Made by a program: the position numbers and the translations under genes. A stretch of 64,000 bases of DNA, taken from contig JAJDEW010000168.1 in assembly GCA_029259595.1 (NCBI GenBank), forward strand, positions 1 through 64,000. The letters are read 5' to 3'. The notes beneath the pieces are model-generated. The model searched no databases. It had not been told where the DNA came from and saw only the letters and a list, made by a program, of their open reading frames with translations. This stretch comes from Planctomycetota bacterium (lineage in GTDB: Bacteria > Planctomycetota > UBA1135 > GCA-002686595). Positions 40,657 to 48,369 of this stretch are shown here, in pieces (positions within the stretch are counted from its first letter, which is position 1; every line of letters begins with the position of its first letter).

Positions 40657-42689
40657 GGAGCTCCGTGCCGCTCGCTCTCGAGCGCCAGCCTTGGTCGAAG
40701 CGCGAGCGCGGTTGGCTCGCCGTCGTGTTGATCGGAGCGTGGTTCCTGCGGATCCTCGTCGCCCTCGACTACGAGCACCACCATCCGCTGGCGCAGCGAC
40801 CTGTGATCGACGAGGCCTCCTACGAGCGCCAGGCGGTCGAGATTGCCGGCGGCGATTGGATCGGCCACGAGGTCTTCTTCCAGGAGCCGCTCTACCCGTA
40901 TGCCCTGGCGCTCGTCTACGCCTGCGCTGATCCGGAGGCGGCGAGCCGAGGGTTCGCGAGCCCCGCGCAGCGCACGGCCGCGCGCCACGCCCAGGCCTTC
41001 CTGGGAGCTTGCCTGGTCCTCTTCGTCGCGCTCACGACGCGGCGGCTCTTCGGCCCGCAGGCGGGCCTCGTGGCGGCGGTGGTCAGCGCTGGCTACGGAC
41101 CACTCTTGATCTTCCCGAGCTACCTGCTCAAGCCGAACCTGTTCGTGCCGCTGATCGCGGCGCTCGTCTGGCTGCTGGTCCGAGCGGGGGAGGGCCGTTC
41201 CCGGAGCGCGCTCGTGTGGCTCGTCGTCGGAGTGTTGTGCGGCCTTGGAGCGCTCTTGCGCGGGAACCTGCTCGTGCTCTTGCCTGTGCTCGTTCCCTTG
41301 CCGTTCTGGATCGGAAATCAGGCGAACCGGCCCTCGAACGGGCTGCTCGGAGTCGGACTGCTCCTCGTAGGCATCGCCGGTGTCCTGGGCCCGGTCGCCT
41401 GGCGCAACTATGAGGTCGGCGGCGTCTTTGCGCTGACGACGAGTGGTGCGGGGACAAACCTCTACGGTGGCAACAACGTCGAGAACCCCTACGGGCGTGC
41501 GACGGAGTTCTCATGGGTACGTGGCATCCCAGAGCACGAATTCGGTGACTGGAAGCGCGAGGCCGAGCGTCGCGTCGAGCGAGAGCTCGATCCCGTCGAG
41601 GTCAGCGACTTCTGGGTCGGGGAGACGCTGCGCTCGGTGCGCGAGCGACCGCTCGTCCACCTCGGCATCCTCTGGAACAAGTTGCGACTGACGCTCGGAC
41701 GCTACGAGATTCCGGACAACCACCACCTCGGGTGGGATGCGGACCATCTGCGCACGATGCGGATTCCCTGGCCCGGATTCGGGTTGATCGGATGGCTCGG
41801 ACTCGCGGGCATGCTGGCCTTCCTCCAGTCGGGCAGGGTGCGGGACGAGGACGGCCTGCGCGACCCGGCCGGGGCCGGCTTCGTGCTCCTGTTCTTCGTG
41901 CTCTACACGGGGACGATCGTGCTGACCGTGACCAGCATGCGTGTGCGTCTCGGGCTGGTTCCGCTCCTGATGCCGTTCGCGGCCTGGTTCGTCGTGCGCG
42001 TCGCAGCGGGTATTTCGGGAGGCAGCGGGAAGCTCCGGGGAGAGCGGGCCCGTCTGGGGCGTCTCGTCTTGCCAGCTGCGCTCGCCGCTCTGCCGGTCTT
42101 CGTTCCGGTGCTCTCCTCGGCCGATCGGGAGGCGGACCTGGCCAAGCGTGACTACAACCGCGCGGTGTACCTCTTGGAGGACGAAGGCCGCGTCGACGAA
42201 GCGCTCGCGATCGCCCTGCGCCTCGATGAGGCGTATCCCCAGAGCCCGCGGGTGCTGGTGCTCTTGGCTCAGGTGCGCTACGCCGAGGGCAAGGCCCTGC
42301 TCGCCGATGGAGGCACGCTGAGCGAGGCCTCCTTGATCTGGGACGAGGCCTTGAAGACCCTGCGGGACGTCGTGGAAGACGAGTCGACGACGCCTCGAGA
42401 CCTCTTTGCCGCCCGCGCTTTGGCCGGATACATCCAGCTGGAGACGGGTCACTGGGACTCCGCCGTTCGCCACTTCGCCGAAGCCTTCGAGTTCGATCCG
42501 AGCGACCGCAACCTGCGCTTGGGCTATGCGAACGCCCTGTACGAAAGCGCCCTGTCACGCTCGCCCGACGACGAGACCCGGGCCCGGCTCCTGCTCTGTG
42601 AAGAGCTCCTGGCGGGACTCACGGATGAGCAGACGAGCGCGGAACTGGATCGGCTCCTGGTCCAGGTGACCGACGAGATCGTCCGTTAG
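40653..42689 (+). CDS. GT-C (GT39/ArnT-like) membrane glycosyltransferase with C-terminal TPR-like region
   Basis: 678 residues from ATG 40653, overlapping the GT2 stop. It has about ten membrane helices. The first outer loop has an acidic motif (VIDEASYERQA) and the family's EPLYPYALAL motif, typical of enzymes that use polyprenyl-phosphate sugars. From about residue 490 a soluble helical tail follows (NRAVYLLEDEGRVDEALAIA; ALAGYIQLETGHWDSAVRHF), which reads as TPR repeats. With the radical SAM and GT2 proteins it forms a tightly coupled three-gene unit, so the three may modify one glycan or glycoprotein. Confidence 0.85.
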   Translation: MRSSVPLALERQPWSKRERGWLAVVLIGAWFLRILVALDYEHHHPLAQRPVIDEASYERQAVEIAGGDWIGHEVFFQEPLYPYALALVYACADPEAASRGFASPAQRTAARHAQAFLGACLVLFVALTTRRLFGPQAGLVAAVVSAGYGPLLIFPSYLLKPNLFVPLIAALVWLLVRAGEGRSRSALVWLVVGVLCGLGALLRGNLLVLLPVLVPLPFWIGNQANRPSNGLLGVGLLLVGIAGVLGPVAWRNYEVGGVFALTTSGAGTNLYGGNNVENPYGRATEFSWVRGIPEHEFGDWKREAERRVERELDPVEVSDFWVGETLRSVRERPLVHLGILWNKLRLTLGRYEIPDNHHLGWDADHLRTMRIPWPGFGLIGWLGLAGMLAFLQSGRVRDEDGLRDPAGAGFVLLFFVLYTGTIVLTVTSMRVRLGLVPLLMPFAAWFVVRVAAGISGGSGKLRGERARLGRLVLPAALAALPVFVPVLSSADREADLAKRDYNRAVYLLEDEGRVDEALAIALRLDEAYPQSPRVLVLLAQVRYAEGKALLADGGTLSEASLIWDEALKTLRDVVEDESTTPRDLFAARALAGYIQLETGHWDSAVRHFAEAFEFDPSDRNLRLGYANALYESALSRSPDDETRARLLLCEELLAGLTDEQTSAELDRLLVQVTDEIVR

Positions 42690-42903
42690 AAAGTCGGGTT
42701 CGGACCGTGATCACGGGCCGCTTCGCGAGTCAGGTGCGATCGACGAGCCGCCACCGCCGGGCCGGGGCGAGCGGAATCCGGACTGGGCTGGAGATCTCGT
42801 TTCCGTCAGGCCGATAGGCCGTGGATCGAGCTTCCCCCTCCTCTCGTGCAGCCGCGCGGCTCGCGATGGGATCCGAATTCCTTGCACGACCCCACGCCGA
42901 CCC

Positions 42904-44010
42904 ATGACGACTCCCTCCGATCCGCAAGCTCTCAAGCGCCAACTCGCCCGCTGTCAGAAGACGTGTGAGGAGGCTATCGGCACGATCGACAACCTCTCCG
43001 AGCGGCGCAGCACTTTCCTGATGCGCAACCTGGACGACGCCTTGAATCAGCTCGAGCTGATCCTGCGCGTACTCAGCGATCGCGAGCCCGATCGTTCGAG
43101 CCAAGAGGCGAAGAGTTTCCTGCGTCGCATCACGATCGGACTCTCGAAGCGGGAACGGGACGAGGAAGAGACGGACGACGGAGAACTGCCCGCGCTCGAC
43201 CTGTCGCAGCAGGGGTTGGAAGGCAACACGTGGACGATCCCGATCTCGGAGCTGATCGGTTTCTTGGCCTTCGGTCGCAAGACGGGCGTTCTGTGGGTGG
43301 ACAGCCCCGAGGAGAACTATCTGATCGGTTTGCACGAGGGCAACCTCATGCACGCGACCAGCGATCGGACGCCCGAAGGCATGCGCCTGGGCGAGATCCT
43401 GGTCGGGCTCGGCTACCTCACCCGTCGTCAACTCGAGCGCTTCCTGTCGACCCTCGATGGCGACGCGGATCACGCCGGTGAGGCGCTGCTCGAGAGCGGC
43501 CTGATCAGCAACGAAGAGCTCCAGGAGGCGTTGAGCCAGCAGGTCCAGCAGCTCTTCCATCGCCTGGTCCAGACGAAGAACGCTGTGTTCCACTTCCGCG
43601 AGGGGATGCAGGTCATGCTCGCCTATCAGGTCGAGCTGAACACGACACAACTGCTCCTGGAGACCGCTCGAGTGCAAGACGAGCGCGAAGCGCACGAAGC
43701 GCAGCCCCAATCACAGGAGTGGGACTCCTGGAATCACGACGTGCTTTCCGAGCTCTCCAAGCTGGCGGACGTCTTGCCGAAGGAAGAGGTCGAGACTTCG
43801 GCGAAGGTGGACGCAACGACGTCGAAGCCCGGTACGGACGCGAAGGCCCAGCCGGAGCCGGCCCTGCCGAACTCGAAGGCCTCCGAGGCTTCCGAGGCCT
43901 CCGGGGCAAAGGACGAGAAGCCGGCATCCGTGCTCGAATCCGACAGCAAGTCCGGCGACGCCGAGCACTCGAAGGGCAAGTCCGAGCCGCACAAGGGCAA
44001 GGGCAAGTAG
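42904..44010 (+). CDS. DUF4388 (PATAN domain) protein with charged low-complexity tail
   Basis: 368 residues. An N-terminal helical part (residues 1-90) is followed by the DUF4388 region (about 100-240): WTIPISELIGFLAFGRKTGV with LWVDSPEENYLIGLHEGN, then LGEILVGLGYLTRRQLERFL and LISNEELQEALSQQVQQLFH. DUF4388/PATAN proteins are linked to signalling and gliding or twitching control in other bacteria, acting as adaptors beside response regulators. The last 110 residues are Ala/Glu/Lys/Ser-rich and probably disordered (SKASEASEASGAKDEK). It appears as a single gene; the 214-base gap before it shows only a 12-base palindrome at 42705-42716. Confidence 0.8.
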   Translation: MTTPSDPQALKRQLARCQKTCEEAIGTIDNLSERRSTFLMRNLDDALNQLELILRVLSDREPDRSSQEAKSFLRRITIGLSKRERDEEETDDGELPALDLSQQGLEGNTWTIPISELIGFLAFGRKTGVLWVDSPEENYLIGLHEGNLMHATSDRTPEGMRLGEILVGLGYLTRRQLERFLSTLDGDADHAGEALLESGLISNEELQEALSQQVQQLFHRLVQTKNAVFHFREGMQVMLAYQVELNTTQLLLETARVQDEREAHEAQPQSQEWDSWNHDVLSELSKLADVLPKEEVETSAKVDATTSKPGTDAKAQPEPALPNSKASEASEASGAKDEKPASVLESDSKSGDAEHSKGKSEPHKGKGK

Positions 44011-44022
44011 GAGCGGCGCGGC

Positions 44023-45885
44023 TCAGTCGGAGAACGGACGGATCCACTCCAAGGCGAGGATCAGCATCTCGTCCCAGATCTGCGGCCCGTCCCTGACCAC
44101 GCGACCCGGGTAGAGGTTTTCGGGGTTGTCCGAGCGGTTGTCGAAGGTCGCGGTCACGAAGAGCTTCGAGCCGGCGGGCGCGAACGGCTTGTCCCGGAAG
44201 ACGTAGCTGAACTGCCAGTCCGGATCCCAGGCGGGGATCTCGAGCAGGCGTTCGGGACTCTCCCCCGGTCGTTGCAGGTCGACCGCGAACGTGTCTCCGA
44301 TGAGGTGCATGTGCGGCGTCAACGAGCGCAGCAGCGAGTCGAAGGGCAGCACCTGCTCGATCGTCCAGGCCTCTCCGTAGGTCTCGGGGGCGATGACGAA
44401 GTCGCGGTTGCGCAGCAGACGACTCTCGGCCACGAAGCGCGGAGGCGCCTCCGCGAGAACCAGTCCGAGTCGCGTGAGATCGGGCGTCGCCACGCCGTTC
44501 GGCGTGTAGTGCATCTCGAAGCGGATCCGAGAGCCCTTCGGCAGGAAGCGTGCTACACCTTCTTCGAAGATGCGGGGCCCCTTGCCGGGCAGGTAGCCGA
44601 TCAAGAATTCCCAGCCCTCGCGTTGCTTCTTCCAGGGAGCCAGCGTGTCGAGGATCCGCCGGCCCGGATCGAGCGCCTCGGGTGGCGGCTGGAACATGAT
44701 CGTCGCGTGGTGCACGACCTGCGGAGCACCGGGCAGCACTTGCAGTCGCTCGACCCACAAGTCGCGCGGGACGACGACGTCCGAGATGACGCGGGTCAGG
44801 TCGACGATGCCCTCGGCCGGGACCTCGAAGGGCTCGGGAAAGGGAAACACGACGTCGGGGTGGCCGATCTGCCAGTTGTCCTCGTAGGCGCGCGCCAGCG
44901 GAGCGTCTGCTGGGTCGCCTTCGGGCGCTCCGGCCTCGATCCACGCCAGCAACGTGTCCCGGTCGGCCTCCGACAAGCTGCGGTCGTTCTCCCACGCACC
45001 GACGTGCGGATCGGCGAACCAAGGCGGCATCAGTCGCTCGCGGACCACGAAGCGGACCATGCCGCGTCGGCCGCGGGCCTCCTCGTAGGAGGCGAGCGAG
45101 AAGGGGCCGGCGCCGCCCGCGCGGTGGCATTCGACGCAGTTGCCCTGGAGGATGCGCGCGACCTGGTCGTGGTAGGTGATCGGAGCGGGGGGTGCCGCGC
45201 TCTCGGGCTCCTCGTCGAAGGCCAGGAAGCAGCCCGGGGCGGACGTGGCGGGAAAGGGGACCTCTTCGCCGGCCAGCAGCGCCTCGGCCGCGCCCACGAG
45301 ATAGCGGCGCCGGGGTTCGCCCTGCGAGACGCCCCGTCCGTACTGGTCGTCGATCGCTCCGCGATAGCGCAGCGTGCGCGCGGAGTCGATCAGGAAGACC
45401 TCCGTCGTCGTCTTCGGGTGCAGCGCGCGCGCGAAAGCGAGCTCGCGGTCGGCGACATAGCGCCCTTGGAACCCGAACAGCTCGACCTCGGAGCGCATCT
45501 CTTCGAGCGTGTTGTGCTCGGAAGGGTTGATGTAGAGAAAGGGGATCCCCTGGGCCGAAAGCAGCGCGTCGAGCCGGGCCGTCTCCGGGCCATAGCGCTT
45601 GGAGACCGGGCAACCGACGTCGCGCACGACCAGGACGAGTCCCTTGCCGCCACCGAAGTCGGACAGGCGGCCCAGCTGGCCGGCGAGGTCGATGAAGGCC
45701 AGGTCCGCGAGGCGTTTGCCGATGCCCGCGTCGCGCGGATCGACGAGCTTGGTGCGCTCCTTCAGGACGCTCGCGAGCTGCTCGGCCTCGGACGTCCGGG
45801 GCTGCACGGCGTCCGGAGCGTCTGCACATGCCGCGAGCAGGGTCGCGGCCAGGAGGAAGGGAAGGAGGGCGTGCGTGCGGTTCAT
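44023..45885 (-). CDS. Lipoprotein with redoxin, cytochrome c and copper-monooxygenase-like domains
   Basis: 620 residues. A lipobox (LLAAC, cysteine near residue 20) anchors it to a membrane. Residues about 50-200 are a thioredoxin-like redoxin domain with VVRDVGCPVSKRYG, a single Cys in place of a CxxC pair. A heme c site follows (GNCVECHRAGGAGPF, near residue 250), then a region like type II copper ascorbate-dependent monooxygenases with HHATIMFQPP and LTPHMHLIGD as candidate copper ligands. This three-part layout occurs in planctomycete-type secreted enzymes of unknown substrate. It would work in the periplasm or on the cell surface in electron transfer or oxidation. It converges on the DUF4388 gene with 12 bases between. 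Confidence 0.83.
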   Translation of the reverse strand: MNRTHALLPFLLAATLLAACADAPDAVQPRTSEAEQLASVLKERTKLVDPRDAGIGKRLADLAFIDLAGQLGRLSDFGGGKGLVLVVRDVGCPVSKRYGPETARLDALLSAQGIPFLYINPSEHNTLEEMRSEVELFGFQGRYVADRELAFARALHPKTTTEVFLIDSARTLRYRGAIDDQYGRGVSQGEPRRRYLVGAAEALLAGEEVPFPATSAPGCFLAFDEEPESAAPPAPITYHDQVARILQGNCVECHRAGGAGPFSLASYEEARGRRGMVRFVVRERLMPPWFADPHVGAWENDRSLSEADRDTLLAWIEAGAPEGDPADAPLARAYEDNWQIGHPDVVFPFPEPFEVPAEGIVDLTRVISDVVVPRDLWVERLQVLPGAPQVVHHATIMFQPPPEALDPGRRILDTLAPWKKQREGWEFLIGYLPGKGPRIFEEGVARFLPKGSRIRFEMHYTPNGVATPDLTRLGLVLAEAPPRFVAESRLLRNRDFVIAPETYGEAWTIEQVLPFDSLLRSLTPHMHLIGDTFAVDLQRPGESPERLLEIPAWDPDWQFSYVFRDKPFAPAGSKLFVTATFDNRSDNPENLYPGRVVRDGPQIWDEMLILALEWIRPFSD

Positions 45886-46026
45886 CGGGTCGAAGGGAGG
45901 CGCGGCGAGACCTCCACGAAGACCATAGCACGCGATCGGGGGCGGGGTCGGGATTCCGGCTCGCGCCCCCGGGATGACTCCGACGTTCGGAAAAGATTGC
46001 GTGAACCCCGTGACCTCGACGCTCGA

Positions 46027-46032
46027 TATCGT
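46027..46032 (+). promoter_or_regulatory. Putative -10 element (TATCGT) 8 bases before ATG 46041
   Basis: TATCGT ends at 46032 and the ATG follows after 8 bases. The GTG at 46038 directly before it is in frame but less likely as the start, given this spacing. Confidence 0.4.
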
Positions 46033-46040
46033 GAAGTGTG

Positions 46041-46430
46041 ATGACCACCGTGGCCGAACCCGAACCGTCGACCGAACACTCCCCGCGCACCGAAGCTCGA
46101 GCGCGTGACACCGTCTCCGCGCGCCCGCCTTCGCTCGCGTGGACGCTGCTCTTCGGCAGTCTGACCGCCAGTGCGGGTCACGGCCTGTTTCTCGCCTTCG
46201 CGATCACCGACGGCTTCCGCGGTTGGCCCTCGCTCCACGACCTGGGCAACGGGCTCGCCCCGTTGACGCTCTGGTTTCTGGTGTCGATCCCCGGCGCGCT
46301 CGCGCTCGTCTTGCTCCGGCGGCGCGTGAGCGCTTGGTCCGCCGGTCGGTTGCGCCTGGCCGCTGCCGTCACGACCTCGCTGACGATCGTCGTCTTCGCA
46401 GCCTACTTCGGCGTGCTGGCTCGTTCCTGA
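46041..46430 (+). CDS. Small membrane protein with three helices, unknown function
   Basis: 129 residues. A polar N-terminal 30 residues precede three hydrophobic helices (WTLLFGSLTASAGHGLFLAF, LTLWFLVSIPGALALVLL, VTTSLTIVVFAAYFGVL). A basic loop between helices 2 and 3 (RRRVSAWSAGRLR) would be inside. No family was recognised. It is a single plus-strand gene between two minus-strand units, with its own predicted promoter. Confidence 0.65.
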   Translation: MTTVAEPEPSTEHSPRTEARARDTVSARPPSLAWTLLFGSLTASAGHGLFLAFAITDGFRGWPSLHDLGNGLAPLTLWFLVSIPGALALVLLRRRVSAWSAGRLRLAAAVTTSLTIVVFAAYFGVLARS

Positions 46431-46466
46431 AGCGGGCTGCACGTCGCGCGAGCGCGGCCCGCTGCC

Positions 46467-48254
46467 TCACTCTCCGCCTTCGAGCCCGAGCACCTCGTCG
46501 CCCGCGTAGCCCAGCGCGCGCAGGAGCTCTTGGTTGTCCTGCTTCGCGTCTCCGGCTCGGGCGCGTAGCCGCAGGATCATCTCCGGTGGCGCGTACCAAC
46601 CCGCACGAGCCAGTTCGGCGAAGAGGTCGCGGGCTTGCTCGGAGCGCTCCAGGTACAGGTCGATCGTTTCGCCGGGGTCCGCCTCCAGGTCGAACATCCG
46701 CCAGGTGGGACGTGGTTCGGATTGGTCCCACGGGGCGAGGCTGGGGACGGGGCGCTTCGTGGGGAGGTCGTTCTCGCGGCGGATGACCTTGAAGCGACCG
46801 TCGCTGAGCGCCCGCCAGTGCCAGGGCGGACGTTCGTCGCCGCCGGTTTCCATCGGCGCCAGACGGTGGTCGGTCTCCTCGCCGCGCGCGAGCGGCAGCA
46901 GGCTCGACCCCTGGGCCTCGGCCGGTGTCTCGTCGGCGAAGCCCGCCAGCTCGAGCAGGGTCGGAAAGACGTCCATCAGGCGCACCTGTTGCGCGACGCG
47001 TCCGGGTTCGAGGCCAGGAGCCCAGATGACGAGCGGGACGTGCGTCAGCTCTTGATAGAGGCTGTGTCCGTGTCCGAGCTGGCCGTGCTCGAGGAACTCT
47101 TCGCCGTGGTCGCCGGACAGGATCACGATCGTGTTCGGGTGCTCGGCGAGGACCTCCGCGAGGAAGGGGCCGAGCCAGTGGTCGACGTACAAGAGCTCTT
47201 CGTCGTAGATGTCGACGATGCGTTGGAGGTCCGCGCTCGTGATGTCGGCCAGGTTGCGCTCCCCGCTGCGATACTCGTCGATCACCGGCCCCAGGAGCTG
47301 AAAGTCCGCACCCGACGAGTCGAAGGTGCCCCGGAAGGGCTCCGGCGCCACGTACGGGTAGTGGGGGTCCATGATGTGAACGTAGGCGCAGAACGGGCGC
47401 TCCTCGTCGCGCTCGTCCGCAAGCCAAGCGCGCACGTCCGGGAGCATGCGTTCGGCTCGTCCCGGATCGAAAGTCTTCGTGCGATCGGGGTGATAGAAGT
47501 AGTCGACGAAGTGTCCGGCACCCTGTGCGAAGCCGCGCTCGGGGAGGATGTTCGGGTTGTTCGACCACATGGCGGTGTCCCAGCCCTTCGAGCGCAGGAT
47601 CTCGACGAAGGTGGTCACACCCGGCGGAAGGATCGTGCCACGCACGGAGAGCCCGAGCACGGGCTGGCTGATCGCGCGGTGTTTCGACGGCATCAGGCCC
47701 GTGAAGAGCGTGGCGACCGAGGGCTTCGTCCAGCTCGACGAGGACTGCGTGTTCTCGAAGACGAGGCCCGAGGTCACGAGCCGGTCGAGGTTGGGTGAGA
47801 CGTCGCGTTCGTAGCCCAGGAAGCCGGCGTGGTCCGCGCGCCAGGTGTCGACCAGAACGAACAGGACGTTCGGGCTCTCCGGGCGGGCCGCGGGCTGGGT
47901 GGCGCGCGCGACGAGGGTGGGCAGGAGGAAGGCCGCGCATCCGGCCGAGACGACCGACAGCGGGTGTCCGACGAGTGCGCCCGCGCGCCGCGCGCAGCGA
48001 GCGAAGCGCGTGCGCTCGCCTACCAGCTGCGTCGCCGCGACCACGACGAAGGTCGCCAGCGCGCCGACGCCACCGGCCTTCCAGGAGAGCTGCCGGCTCC
48101 AATGATCGAGCCCCAGCCAACCGAATCCGTCCCGCACCCAACCTTGCACGCCGACCTCGTGCCAGGTGCGCCAGAGGCCGAAGGCCAGGATCGCGAGCGA
48201 GCCACCCGTGAGGGCGGCCAGGAGCGAGCGGATGAGGCGCGGGCGAAACTGCAT
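46467..48254 (-). CDS. Sulfatase-superfamily membrane enzyme with Thr at the nucleophile position
   Basis: 595 residues from ATG 48254. Three or so N-terminal membrane helices are followed by an alkaline-phosphatase-superfamily domain from residue 127 (PNVLFVLVDTWRADH with D136; later SGDHGEEFLEHGQLGHGHSL). Classic sulfatases have CxPxR or SxPxR at the active site; here it reads SWTKPSVATLFTG, so the nucleophile would be Thr176, not formylglycine. This is the pattern of phosphotransferase-like members rather than true sulfatases. It could transfer or remove phosphoethanolamine or similar groups on the outer face. The start is supported by TAGGAT at 48262-48267, 7 bases upstream on this strand. 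Confidence 0.85.
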   Translation of the reverse strand: MQFRPRLIRSLLAALTGGSLAILAFGLWRTWHEVGVQGWVRDGFGWLGLDHWSRQLSWKAGGVGALATFVVVAATQLVGERTRFARCARRAGALVGHPLSVVSAGCAAFLLPTLVARATQPAARPESPNVLFVLVDTWRADHAGFLGYERDVSPNLDRLVTSGLVFENTQSSSSWTKPSVATLFTGLMPSKHRAISQPVLGLSVRGTILPPGVTTFVEILRSKGWDTAMWSNNPNILPERGFAQGAGHFVDYFYHPDRTKTFDPGRAERMLPDVRAWLADERDEERPFCAYVHIMDPHYPYVAPEPFRGTFDSSGADFQLLGPVIDEYRSGERNLADITSADLQRIVDIYDEELLYVDHWLGPFLAEVLAEHPNTIVILSGDHGEEFLEHGQLGHGHSLYQELTHVPLVIWAPGLEPGRVAQQVRLMDVFPTLLELAGFADETPAEAQGSSLLPLARGEETDHRLAPMETGGDERPPWHWRALSDGRFKVIRRENDLPTKRPVPSLAPWDQSEPRPTWRMFDLEADPGETIDLYLERSEQARDLFAELARAGWYAPPEMILRLRARAGDAKQDNQELLRALGYAGDEVLGLEGGE

Positions 48255-48261
48255 CGAAGGG

Positions 48262-48267
48262 ATCCTA
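48262..48267 (-). promoter_or_regulatory. Putative -10 element (TAGGAT) 7 bases before the sulfatase-like gene
   Basis: On the minus strand TAGGAT ends 7 bases before the ATG at 48254. It falls in the 115-base gap after the parvulin-like gene, so the sulfatase-like gene probably has its own message. Confidence 0.5.
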
Positions 48268-48369
48268 CCGCTGCGCCTTCGACAAAAAAGCGCGGTTGGC
48301 TCGCGGGAATTCCTTCGGAACCTGCGCGGGGTGGAGCCGGGCCAGGCCGCGGCGTCCGGGCTCCTGCCT

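Noticed and set aside
42705-42716. The palindrome ccgtgatcacgg as operator or terminator
   Set aside because: Twelve-base palindromes are expected by chance in G+C-rich DNA. There is no T-run and no second copy at a promoter.
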